Source: Streptomyces griseus subsp. griseus (lineage in GTDB: Bacteria; Actinomycetota; Actinomycetes; Streptomycetales; Streptomycetaceae). From it: 64,000 nucleotides of DNA. The position numbers and the translations under genes were made by a program. Shown here piece after piece: positions 24,364 to 32,789 of this stretch (positions within the stretch are counted from its first letter, which is position 1; every line of letters starts with the position of its first letter). The notes beneath the pieces are model-generated. The model did no database searches. It was not told the origin of the DNA and saw only the letters and a list, made by a program, of their open reading frames with translations. The stretch covers positions 127,895-191,894 of the forward strand of contig NZ_JOJE01000018.1 of assembly GCF_000720255.1 (NCBI RefSeq). The letters run 5' to 3'.

Positions 24364-25641
24364 TCAGTTGCCGGAGACCGTGACCTTGTCGCCGTTGTTC
24401 AGCTCGTTCACCAGGGTCTTCACCTTCGTCTTGTCCCACTGAAGGTTGCCGTTGGGTGTATTGCCCGAGATGGGCATGTTGAGGGACATTCCGTCACCGC
24501 CGCTGACGCCCTTCATCGCCCAGAACATCGACGCCAGGTCCCACAGGCTCATGTCCTTGTCGACGATCAGGGAGTCCAGGCCCGCGCCCATCGTCGGGTA
24601 GAGCTTGAAGGGGTTCAGGACCGTCGACGGGGTCGCCACCTGGTGGGCGAGGGCGGACAGGAACTTCTGCTGGTTCTTCGTGCGCTCCAGGTCGGACGCG
24701 GCGAAGGCGTGCCGGGTGCGGACGAAGGCGAGCGCCTGTTCGCCGTTCAGGGTCTGCCTGCCCGCCTTGAAGTCGGCGCCGGAGTACTTGTCCTTGAAGC
24801 CCTTGTCGATGGTGATCTCGACACCGCCGACCGCGTCCACGATGTTCGCGAAGCCGTTGAAGCCGATCTCCACGTAGTGGTCGATGTGCAGACCGGTGTT
24901 GTACTCGACCGCGCGGACCAGCAGCGTCGGGCCGTCCTCCGCGTAGGCCGCGTTCAGCTTGGTGTGCCGGCCCGTGCCCTTGAAGGTCTTGCCGGACTCC
25001 GAGCCCACGTACGTCGGGATCTCCACGTCCGAGTCACGCGGGAGCGAGATCAGCGTGTCGCCGCTGCCGCCGACGTGCAGGATCATCATCGAGTCCGTCC
25101 GCTTGCCGTCGGCGGACCCGGTGTGCAGCTCCTTCTTCTGCGCGGAGGTCAGGCCCTCACGGCTGTCGGAGCCGACGATCAGGTAGTTGGTGCCGTCGCC
25201 CGCCTCGGGCCGGTCGATGACCGTCGACAGGTCGACCTCGCGCTTGAGCTTGGAGTCGGCCCAGAAGTACGTGCCGACGGTGGTCACCACCAGCACGGTG
25301 ACCACGGTGATCGTCGTCCACTTGATCCGCCGTCGCCAGTTCGGCGCGGGGCGCTCCCGCATACGGGAACCGGGCAGATCACCCCCTCCGCCACCGCCGT
25401 ACACCTGCCCGGTGTTGTAGCCGCTGTCGTAGCCCTCGCCGCCGTCGACGTACGACGGCTGCTCAGGGATCCCGCCGACGTACTGGGGCGGGCCGGAGTC
25501 GGGGCCGCCGCCGTAGGCGCCCGGGGCGGGCCGACGGACCTGCCGCATGACGCGCGCGCTCTCGGGCTGTGCGCTGCCGCTGCCGCTTCCGTACCGGGAG
25601 CCGCGGTTCTGGTCGGACCATCCCTCGGGCCAATCGTTCAT
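24364..25641 (-). CDS. LCP (LytR-CpsA-Psr) cell-wall glycopolymer ligase 1
   Basis: 425-residue type II membrane protein of the LCP family, which transfers polyprenyl-phosphate-linked glycopolymers onto peptidoglycan outside the membrane. About 105 Gly/Pro/Tyr-rich cytosolic residues precede a membrane helix (TTITVVTVLVVTTVGTYFW). The LCP domain then shows SLPRDSDVEIP, KLNAAYAEDGP, and the phosphate-binding Arg pair in FVRTRHAFAASDLERTKNQQKFL. There is no LytR_C domain after it. ATG 25641 is chosen for the first Met after the long frame's non-coding start. This is the first of five LCP paralogues within 10 kb. Confidence 0.9.
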   Translation of the reverse strand: MNDWPEGWSDQNRGSRYGSGSGSAQPESARVMRQVRRPAPGAYGGGPDSGPPQYVGGIPEQPSYVDGGEGYDSGYNTGQVYGGGGGGDLPGSRMRERPAPNWRRRIKWTTITVVTVLVVTTVGTYFWADSKLKREVDLSTVIDRPEAGDGTNYLIVGSDSREGLTSAQKKELHTGSADGKRTDSMMILHVGGSGDTLISLPRDSDVEIPTYVGSESGKTFKGTGRHTKLNAAYAEDGPTLLVRAVEYNTGLHIDHYVEIGFNGFANIVDAVGGVEITIDKGFKDKYSGADFKAGRQTLNGEQALAFVRTRHAFAASDLERTKNQQKFLSALAHQVATPSTVLNPFKLYPTMGAGLDSLIVDKDMSLWDLASMFWAMKGVSGGDGMSLNMPISGNTPNGNLQWDKTKVKTLVNELNNGDKVTVSGN

Positions 25642-25760
25642 GCGCCCCAGTGTGCAGGGCAGGGCCATGTGGCTTACAAGGTTCGTAGGAAAATAAGGGC
25701 CCGGCTGTTGCGAAGCTGACACAAATTCCGCAGATGTCACCTCAACATAAGGTGGAGGCC

Positions 25761-26318
25761 ATGACAGAACAGGCCTCGGCAGCGGAATCGGAAACTCCGG
25801 ATATCCCGGGCAAGCCGACCGCGGCCTCCCGGACGACTCTCAGCCACATCATGACCCACAACGACACGAACCTGCTGGGGACCGTGCACGGTGGCGTGAT
25901 CATGAAGCTCGTCGACGACGCGGCGGGCGCGGTGGCCGGGCGCCACTCCGGCGGGCCCGCCGTCACCGCGTCCATGGACGAGATGGTCTTCCTGGAGCCG
26001 GTCCGCGTCGGCGACCTCGTCCATGTGAGGGCCCAGGTCAACTGGACCGGCCGGACGTCCATGGAGGTCGGCGTGCGCGTCCTGGCCGAACGCTGGAACG
26101 AGTCCGCCCCGGCCACCCAGGTCGGCTCGGCCTACCTGGTCTTCGCCGCCGTCGACGCCGACGGCAAGCCCCGCCCGGTGCCGCCGGTCGTCCCCGAGAC
26201 GGAACGCGACAAGCGCCGCTACCAGGAGGCCCAGATCCGCCGCACCCACCGCCTGGCCCGCCGCCGCGCCATCAGGGAACTCCGGGAGCGGCGCGCGGCC
26301 GAGGGGTACGAGGACTGA
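25761..26318 (+). CDS. Hot-dog-fold acyl-CoA thioesterase
   Basis: 185-residue protein of the YciA/BFIT acyl-CoA thioesterase family. The hot-dog core contains LSHIMTHNDTNLLGTVHGGVIMKLVDDAAG (Asn-Asp and His-Gly-Gly active-site elements), VTASMDEMVFLEPVRVGDLVHVRAQVNWTGRTSMEVGV, and a C-terminal Arg-rich helix (RRTHRLARRRAIRELRERR). The ATG at 25761 directly follows GGTGGAGGCC. It hydrolyses fatty acyl-CoAs; chain length is not inferable. It is flanked by LCP genes on the other strand and is probably monocistronic. A TGACA-N13-TGTCA dyad (25717-25739) precedes it. Confidence 0.9.
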   Translation: MTEQASAAESETPDIPGKPTAASRTTLSHIMTHNDTNLLGTVHGGVIMKLVDDAAGAVAGRHSGGPAVTASMDEMVFLEPVRVGDLVHVRAQVNWTGRTSMEVGVRVLAERWNESAPATQVGSAYLVFAAVDADGKPRPVPPVVPETERDKRRYQEAQIRRTHRLARRRAIRELRERRAAEGYED

Positions 26319-26348
26319 CCTCGCGCTTCGAGGCAAGCCCACGATGGG

Positions 26349-27812
26349 CTACCGGCATCCCACCTCGTCGCCCCGTACGACCGTCGACTCCGCCTGGTCC
26401 GGGTCCTCCGCGCGCACCTTGCGCACGGTGCGGAAGTCCGGCCCCGCGATCACCTTCAGGGTCGGTCCCAGACCGGGCACCGCCCGCAGCTCGCTGCCCG
26501 GCAGCGCGGCCGCGAGTGACCCCGCCGAGCGGTCCCAACGGGGATCGTGGGCCACGACCGTGCGCTTGACGGTGTGGTCCGCCGTCACCGGCCGTCCCGT
26601 CGTACGGAACCCCGTCGCCGCGAGCGCCGTGTCCACCCGTCGGCCGAGCCCGGACGTCGTCGTGCCGTTCTCCACCTGGACGCGGATCTGCTCCGGGGCC
26701 ACCTCGACGCGCGTGAACGGGCTGCGCGGCCGGGTCCCGGCGGACAGCTGCCTGTCGTCGCGCAGGGCCCGGAAGACGCGCTCGGAGCGGGCCGGGTCCC
26801 ACTTCAGTGTCGAGCCGATGCCCCGCACCGCGTAACCCACCTGACCGATCGGCACCGTCGTGAACTCCGACGACGAGGGCGAGAAATTGCGCATCGCCCG
26901 CCCCAGGTCCAGCAGTTCGTCCGTGCCGAACCCCCGGTCCGCCCGCACCGACCCCAGCACCGCCCGTGCCACGTCCCTGAACCGCAGCGGGTTCAGCAGG
27001 ACACCGGAGGAACTCGCACGGTCCACCAGGGCCGCCAGGAAACGCTGCTGGCGCTTCATCCGGCCCAGGTCGGAGGCCGTGTCGACGTGCCGGGAACGCA
27101 CGTACTGCAGCGCTGCCCCGCCGTTGAGCGTGTGCGTGCCGGCCGGGAGGTCGAGGCCCGTGTAGGTGTCCTTCAACGGCTCGGCGGTACAGATCCGCAC
27201 CCCGCCGAGCACGTCCACCGTCTTCATGAAGCTGGTGAAGTCGACCTCCAGATAGTGGTCGATCTTCACCCGGGTCATGTGCTCGACGGTCCGCACGGTC
27301 AACTGCGGCCCGCCCTCCGCGTACGCCGCGTTGATCTTCAGCGGATGTCCCGCGTGCCGCTTCCCGGTCGTCCGGTCGATGTGCGCGGGCGTCTCGACGA
27401 ACGAGTCGCGCGGCAGACTGACCACGCTCACCCGCTCCCGGTCCGCCGAGATGTGCACGATCATGATCGTGTCCGTGCAGTGGCAGGGTTCCCCGCCCAG
27501 CCGGTACCTGCGCCGCTCCGCCCGTGAGATCTTCTCGCGCCCGTCGGTCCCCACCAGCAGCACGTTCATGCCGTGGCCCGCCCGGGGCCGGTTCTTCATG
27601 TCCTTGAAGGCGTCCACCCGGTCGATGCCCGAGTCGAGGCCGGCGACCAGCGAGTGCCCGATCCCGGCGGCGGCCAGCACCACCACCGACAGCGTGGTCG
27701 CCGCCCGCATGGCCCAACGCGGCCGTTTGCGCCGTACGGGCATCCGGCCCGGGCGGCGGGACGGGGTCGGGGGGCGCTGCGGCCGGGCGGGGGGCCGAGG
27801 CGGCGTGGGCAA
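26349..27812 (-). CDS. LCP-family glycopolymer ligase 2 with LytR_C domain
   Basis: 487-residue LCP protein. After ~40 Pro/Arg-rich residues comes a membrane helix (AATTLSVVVLAAAGIGHSLVAG), then the LCP domain (SLPRDSFVETP, KINAAYAEGGPQ, VRSRHVDTASDLGRMKRQQRFL), and at about residues 375-485 a LytR_C domain (IRVQVENGTTTSGLGRRV). A TTG at 27812 is the likely start because GGAGG is 7 nt upstream and no ATG/GTG fits. The frame continues upstream to 28250 but there it is antisense to the GT2 gene. The Cys pair CHC is unusual for the family. Confidence 0.88.
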   Translation of the reverse strand: MPTPPRPPARPQRPPTPSRRPGRMPVRRKRPRWAMRAATTLSVVVLAAAGIGHSLVAGLDSGIDRVDAFKDMKNRPRAGHGMNVLLVGTDGREKISRAERRRYRLGGEPCHCTDTIMIVHISADRERVSVVSLPRDSFVETPAHIDRTTGKRHAGHPLKINAAYAEGGPQLTVRTVEHMTRVKIDHYLEVDFTSFMKTVDVLGGVRICTAEPLKDTYTGLDLPAGTHTLNGGAALQYVRSRHVDTASDLGRMKRQQRFLAALVDRASSSGVLLNPLRFRDVARAVLGSVRADRGFGTDELLDLGRAMRNFSPSSSEFTTVPIGQVGYAVRGIGSTLKWDPARSERVFRALRDDRQLSAGTRPRSPFTRVEVAPEQIRVQVENGTTTSGLGRRVDTALAATGFRTTGRPVTADHTVKRTVVAHDPRWDRSAGSLAAALPGSELRAVPGLGPTLKVIAGPDFRTVRKVRAEDPDQAESTVVRGDEVGCR

Positions 27813-27945
27813 GATGACACCTCCGGGCTGCGGCCGTGACGTGGGGGGATCCGTGAGCACCGTAGGCCCATACGATCTGTCGACCGGAGCAGCGCACCCG
27901 GCGGGGCGCGGGGCTGTCCCCCGTTCGCGGTAACGTGAGCCCCCT

Positions 27946-28974
27946 ATGAACGCCAACTCCGACGTGCAGCTCCCCGCCGTGTCCGTGATCATGCCCGTCC
28001 TCAACGAGGAGCGGCATCTGCGCGGAGCCGTCCAAGCGATCCTCGCGCAGGAGTACGCCGGCGAGATGGAGGTCGTCATCGCCCTCGGTCCGTCCACGGA
28101 CCGCACGGACGAGATCGCCGCCCAGCTCGTGGCCGAAGACGCGCGCGTGCACACCGTGCCGAACCCGACGGGCCGTACGCCGGCCGCGCTGAACGCCGCG
28201 ATCAAGGCCTCCCGCCATCCGATCGTCGTGCGCGTCGACGGACACGGCATGCTCTCGCCGAACTACATCGCCACGGCCGTACGGCTGCTGGAGGAGACCG
28301 GCGCGCAGAACGTCGGCGGCATCATGCACGCCGAGGGCGAGAACGACTGGGAGCACGCCGTCGCGGCCGCGATGACCTCGAAGATCGGCGTCGGGAACGC
28401 GGCCTTCCACACCGGTGGCCAGGCCGCTCCCGCGGAGACGGTCTACCTCGGCGTCTTCCGGCGCGAGGCGCTGGAGCAACAGGGCGGCTACAACGAGGAG
28501 TTCATCCGCGCCCAGGACTGGGAGCTCAACTTCCGGATACGGGAGGCGGGCGGGCTGATCTGGTTCTCGCCGGAGCTGCGGGTGTCCTACCGTCCGCGGC
28601 CCAGCGTGAAGGCGCTCGCCAAGCAGTACAAGGACTACGGGCGTTGGCGGCACGTCGTCGCCCGCTACCACGAGGGCTCCATCAACCTGCGCTACCTCGC
28701 CCCGCCGACCGCCGTGTGCGCGATCGCGGCCGGGATCCTGGTGGGCGGCCTGCTCACCCCGTGGGGCTTCGTCGTCCCCGGCGGCTACCTCGCGGCGATC
28801 GTCGCCGGGTCGCTGCCCGCGGGCAAGGGGCTGCCGCTGAAGGCGCGGCTGCAGATCCCGGTGGCTCTCGCCACCATGCACATGTCGTGGGGCTGGGGCT
28901 TCCTCACCAGCCCCCGCGCTCTGGCCAGGAAGGTCATCGCCTCCCGCCGCCCGGCGGTCCTCACCTCGCAGTGA
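27946..28974 (+). CDS. GT2-family glycosyltransferase with membrane tail
   Basis: 342-residue glycosyltransferase. The N-terminal GT-A domain has VSVIMPVLNEERHLRGAVQAIL, the nucleotide-binding SxxDRTDEI, the metal-binding DGHG (VRVDGHGML), a GG acceptor loop and QDWELNFRI, equivalent to the ED/QDW motif. Two hydrophobic segments near residues 248-290 (VCAIAAGILVGGLL, YLAAIVAGSLP) anchor it to the membrane. It resembles succinoglycan-type or exopolysaccharide glycosyltransferases. Being embedded among LCP ligases, it probably builds a glycopolymer that they attach; donor and acceptor are unknown. Confidence 0.88.
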   Translation: MNANSDVQLPAVSVIMPVLNEERHLRGAVQAILAQEYAGEMEVVIALGPSTDRTDEIAAQLVAEDARVHTVPNPTGRTPAALNAAIKASRHPIVVRVDGHGMLSPNYIATAVRLLEETGAQNVGGIMHAEGENDWEHAVAAAMTSKIGVGNAAFHTGGQAAPAETVYLGVFRREALEQQGGYNEEFIRAQDWELNFRIREAGGLIWFSPELRVSYRPRPSVKALAKQYKDYGRWRHVVARYHEGSINLRYLAPPTAVCAIAAGILVGGLLTPWGFVVPGGYLAAIVAGSLPAGKGLPLKARLQIPVALATMHMSWGWGFLTSPRALARKVIASRRPAVLTSQ

Positions 28975-29004
28975 GCACCGCCGCACGGGGCCCGGGCCCC
29001 CGCC

Positions 29005-30645
29005 CTACCAGGTGAAGCCCGGGGCGATGTCCATGCAGGCCGACTTGTCGGAGGCGTTGAGGGCGTTGGCCGTGTCGGGCGTCGTGTCGTCCTCCTTCGG
29101 CGCCTCGTAGGCCGTACCCGACCGCCAGTCCGCGCCGACGACGAGGGTGACGCCGGATACGTCCGTGGACTTCTTCACCGCGCTGGTGGGAAGGCCGAGG
29201 ACCTTGGCCACCCGCTCCGCGTCGCCCTGGAGGTCGGCGCTCGGGTAGCGGATCACCGTGGTCTTCTCGGACGCCGCCGTCGAGGGGTCCGCCACGGCCT
29301 GCGTGAAGCCCTTGCCGACCAGCAGGTCCTTCACGGCCGTCGCGCGCCCGCGGGCGGCGCCCAGCGTGGCGTCGGCGGTGCCGTTGCGGACCTGCACCGC
29401 GATCTCGCCGTCCGCGGCGGCCGGATCGGTCGCGGTCGGCTCCTCGGTGGCCTTCTTCTTGTCCTTGCCCTTGTCCTTGCCGTCGAGGGCGATGTCCTCA
29501 CGCACCAGCCGGAACAGCTTGTCGGCGTCCTCGGTGGGCTCCACCCGCTCGCCGACGTACTGGTTCGGCATCGTCGTCATGGTGATGCGCTCGGTCGGCA
29601 CCTTCTTCAGCTCGTTGGCCAGGTCGTACATCTTCTTGAGGCTGCCCAGGTCCGGGTCCACCGTGATCGCCTTCGTGGCGGCCTCGGCGAGCTTGCGCAG
29701 CTTGTTCGGGTTGCTGAGCGTGGCGTTCTCACGCAGCTCGCGGACCATCGAGTTCATGTACTGGTGCTGGGCCTTGGCGCGCGCGAGGTCGGTGTTGTCC
29801 TCGAAGCCGTAGCGGGTGCGCAGCCACTGCAGGGCCTGCTTGCCCTTGATGGGCCAGGTGCCCTCCTTGAGCCTGAGGCCCGAGCCCTTGCCGTCGCGGG
29901 TGTGCGAGTACACGTTGTCCCGCACACAGACCGGGACACCGCCGATCGCGTCCGCCATCGACACCACACCCGAGAAGTCGATCATCATGAAGTGGTCGAT
30001 GTGGATGTCGGTGAGCTTCTCCCAGGTCGCCACCGTGCAGCCCGGACCACCCCGGCTCAGCGAGCGGTTGGTGATCTTCCGGGTGAGCGCCTCGAACTTC
30101 TCGCCGGTCTTCGGGTCGGTGCACCTGGGGATGTTCACCAGCGTGTCGCGCGGCATGCTGACGACCGACATGTTGGAGCGGTCCGCCGACACGTGCAGCA
30201 GCATCTGGACGTCCGCGAGCGGCGGACCGTCGAAGGTGTCCTTGGCACCGCCGAGCTTCTGGTTCTCCTTGGTGTTCCGCGCGTCCGAACCGATGAGGAG
30301 GATGTTCAGCGGCGTCTGACCGGCGGCGTTGGCCTCCGTCTTGGCGGCCCGGTCCTTCTCGTCGCCGATGTTCAGCGCGTCCTTCTTGATGTTGCTGTTC
30401 AGATGGCGGTAGTAGAGGTACCCGGCCCCGGCGGTGCCCAGTATCACCATCGTCAGCACCGACGCCGACCAGCGCAGCGCGCGCCGTCTGCGTGGCCCCC
30501 GTCCGGCGCCGCGCGCGCCGCCACGGCGCCGGCCCCCACTGCCGCCGCGCCGGCCACGCCCGCCCGGTGTCCCCTCGCCCCGCGATCCGGAGGACGACGT
30601 GTCCCCGGCCGCGGGCGCCTCCCCCCGCACACTGCTGCCCGCCAA
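29005..30645 (-). CDS. LCP-family glycopolymer ligase 3 with LytR_C domain
   Basis: 546-residue LCP protein with a ~55-residue Gly/Arg-rich cytosolic start, one membrane helix (SVLTMVILGTAGAGYLYY), the LCP domain (SMPRDTLVNIP, KITNRSLSRGGPGC, WLRTRYGFEDNTDLARAKAQHQYM) and a LytR_C domain (IAVQVRNGTADATLGAARG) after a Lys/Glu-rich linker (KDKGKDKKKATEEP). It ends with ACMDIAPGFTW. The start is the TTG at 30645, preceded by GGGGAGGGG; no ATG/GTG lies between it and the next upstream stop. The extra residues around C(T)DPKTG suggest a disulfide in the extracellular part. Confidence 0.88.
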   Translation of the reverse strand: MAGSSVRGEAPAAGDTSSSGSRGEGTPGGRGRRGGSGGRRRGGARGAGRGPRRRRALRWSASVLTMVILGTAGAGYLYYRHLNSNIKKDALNIGDEKDRAAKTEANAAGQTPLNILLIGSDARNTKENQKLGGAKDTFDGPPLADVQMLLHVSADRSNMSVVSMPRDTLVNIPRCTDPKTGEKFEALTRKITNRSLSRGGPGCTVATWEKLTDIHIDHFMMIDFSGVVSMADAIGGVPVCVRDNVYSHTRDGKGSGLRLKEGTWPIKGKQALQWLRTRYGFEDNTDLARAKAQHQYMNSMVRELRENATLSNPNKLRKLAEAATKAITVDPDLGSLKKMYDLANELKKVPTERITMTTMPNQYVGERVEPTEDADKLFRLVREDIALDGKDKGKDKKKATEEPTATDPAAADGEIAVQVRNGTADATLGAARGRATAVKDLLVGKGFTQAVADPSTAASEKTTVIRYPSADLQGDAERVAKVLGLPTSAVKKSTDVSGVTLVVGADWRSGTAYEAPKEDDTTPDTANALNASDKSACMDIAPGFTW

Positions 30646-30788
30646 CTCCAGCCCCTCCCCACCCTGCGCCTGCCACGGGTCCGCCCCGCGCCCCGTTAGA
30701 CGCTTGACGGACCCGTTTGGTTAGGTCATCCGACGTGTCGTTCAGATGACTTGACCCGCTTTTTGGATCACTCGGCGCACATGTGGGC

Positions 30789-32558
30789 TCACTTGGCGCA
30801 CTCGACCTTGTCCGCCGTGGACTTCTCGACGTCAGGGGCCTTCGTCGGGGCGGTGAGCGAGACGCCCGCGCCCTTGAAGTCCTTGCCCAGGGTCAGTGTT
30901 ATCGCCGGCAGTCCCTGCGAGTTGGTCACGCTCTTGCCCGGCTTCATCGCGGCCCCGGAGAGCCCCATGAGCTCGGCGAGCTTGCGTGCCTGGTCGGCCT
31001 CGTCGGGCCCGTACACGAGGGTGGTCCTGCTCAGCTGCGCCGGCGCGTTGCCGCCGTTCTCGGACTTCTCCACGCCCTCGGTGTTCTGGAGCCAGTTGAG
31101 CGTCTCCTGCGCGCTGCCGGCCGGAGCCCCGCCGTTGAGGACCCGCACCCGCACGTCGGAGGCCTCGGACTTGGTGCCCTCCAGCCGGGCGGCCTCGGCC
31201 TTGGCGGCCGCGCTCTTCTTCTCCTTCTCCTTCTGCTTCACCGCGGTGAAGGAGACGTCGTCCTGGATCGCCTGGAAGACCTGGGGCGCCGTCGCCGGGT
31301 TGGGGATGACCGTCGCCTTAATCTTCTCGGCAGGGTTGTCGACCACCGGCACGGTGACGAAGGTCAGGTTCTTGGTGTCGAGCTTGCCCAGCTCCAGACC
31401 GAGGTCCTTGAGCTTGCCGATGCTGTCCAGCTTGGAGTCGACGGTCAGCGCCTTGGTGCCCGCCTCGGCCAGCTTGATCATCTTGGTCGGGCTGGTGAGG
31501 GTGTCGTTGGACTTCAGCTTGCGCATCAGCGCGCTGAGGAACTGCTGCTGCAGCGCGATCCGGCTCAGATCGCCGCCCAAGCCGACGGCGTGCCGGGTGC
31601 GGACGAAGGCCAGCGCCGTCTCGCCCTCGATGTGCCGCGTGCCCTTCTTCAGGTTCAGGTGCGAGTCCGGGTCCTTGATGTCCTTGGCGAGGCACACATC
31701 CACGCCGCCGACCGCGCTGGTCAGCGTCTTGACCGCGTTGAAGTCGGCGACCATGAAGTTGTCCGGGGTGATCCCGGTCAGCTCGGTGACCGTGCGCATG
31801 GTGCAGCTGGGCGTGCGCTCGTACTGGCCGAGGCTGGTGTTGAAGCGGACGTTCCGCGTGCCCGGGATGACCTTGGTGGAGCCGTCCTCCTGCGTGGTCG
31901 GGCAGTCCGGCACGTTCACGATGAGGTCGCGCGGGATGCTGAGCACGGTGCCGTTCGTACGGTCCTTGGAGACGTGCAGCAGCAGCGTGGTGTCGGCGTG
32001 GCCGACGCTGCCGGCGTCGCCGTAGCCCTCGTTGCCCGCGCCGGTGCGCTTGTCGGTGCCGATCAACAGGATGTTGATGGCCTTGTCCTTCTGGAAGCCA
32101 CCGGTGCTCGCACCGTCGTCCGGCGAGGACGCGATGTTGTTGTTGAGGTGCTCGATGTAGAGGTAGGCCGCTCCGGCCGCGGCGAGCACGATGAACGCCA
32201 TCGTGCCGCCGGTCCACGCCAGGACCTTCTTCGCCTTCGACTTCTTCTTCACCGGCCGGCGTCCGCGCCGCCCGGGCAGCGGATCCTCGGGTGCGGGCGC
32301 ACCCCGCCGCCTGCGCGGCCCCGGGACCTCACGGCCGGGCGCGCCCGGCAGATCCCGGCTGGGCGCGGCCGTACCGCCGCGCGCCGCGCCGCCGGTGCCG
32401 GGTCCCGATCCGCGCGAGGCGGGTCTACGGGGCCCGGGAACCGCCGACTGCGGTGCGGAAGCACTCAGTCGCAGTTCGTATTCACCGGTGTTCGGATTGA
32501 GCACCCACTGGTCTGCGGGGTCGATGTTGTCCGCCCGCCCACGGCCTTGCGCGTCCAC
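30789..32558 (-). CDS. LCP-family glycopolymer ligase 4 with LytR_C domain
   Basis: 589-residue LCP protein beginning MDAQGRGRADNIDPADQW, a conserved N-terminal tag, at GTG 32558 with GGAGG upstream; the longer TTG frame to 32606 lacks a ribosome site. About 105 Arg/Pro/Gly-rich residues precede the membrane helix (GTMAFIVLAAAGAAYLYI). The LCP domain has SIPRDLIVNVP, RFNTSLGQY, and FVRTRHAVGLGGDLSRIALQQQFL. A charged coiled-coil-like linker (KQKEKEKKSAAAKAEAARLEG) leads to LytR_C (VRVRVLNGGAPAGSAQ). It lies directly downstream of LCP 5 on the same strand. Confidence 0.9.
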   Translation of the reverse strand: MDAQGRGRADNIDPADQWVLNPNTGEYELRLSASAPQSAVPGPRRPASRGSGPGTGGAARGGTAAPSRDLPGAPGREVPGPRRRRGAPAPEDPLPGRRGRRPVKKKSKAKKVLAWTGGTMAFIVLAAAGAAYLYIEHLNNNIASSPDDGASTGGFQKDKAINILLIGTDKRTGAGNEGYGDAGSVGHADTTLLLHVSKDRTNGTVLSIPRDLIVNVPDCPTTQEDGSTKVIPGTRNVRFNTSLGQYERTPSCTMRTVTELTGITPDNFMVADFNAVKTLTSAVGGVDVCLAKDIKDPDSHLNLKKGTRHIEGETALAFVRTRHAVGLGGDLSRIALQQQFLSALMRKLKSNDTLTSPTKMIKLAEAGTKALTVDSKLDSIGKLKDLGLELGKLDTKNLTFVTVPVVDNPAEKIKATVIPNPATAPQVFQAIQDDVSFTAVKQKEKEKKSAAAKAEAARLEGTKSEASDVRVRVLNGGAPAGSAQETLNWLQNTEGVEKSENGGNAPAQLSRTTLVYGPDEADQARKLAELMGLSGAAMKPGKSVTNSQGLPAITLTLGKDFKGAGVSLTAPTKAPDVEKSTADKVECAK

Positions 32559-32789
32559 GGTTGTCTGAATCCTCCGTCGGGGCCACGCGGCGCCTTTCCC
32601 CTCCAAGGCGCTCGGGTCTCGTACAAAAGTGCGCGACCCCAGGGCGGACCTACTGGGCCGGGTGCACCGGATCGCTCACACTATCCGCCCAGTTCAGCGT
32701 CAAGCGACGACGGTGACAAATTCCACGTCCCTACAACTGGGCAATTCGCCCATTTCTTTGAACTGGGGTTCGCCAACTTGGCAAGCGCT

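Noticed and set aside
26272..28986. 900-codon open frame on the minus strand
   Set aside because: Translates to Arg/Gly/Ala-rich sequence with no domains and lies antisense to or out of frame with the LCP 2 and GT2 genes; long shadow frames are normal at this G+C content.
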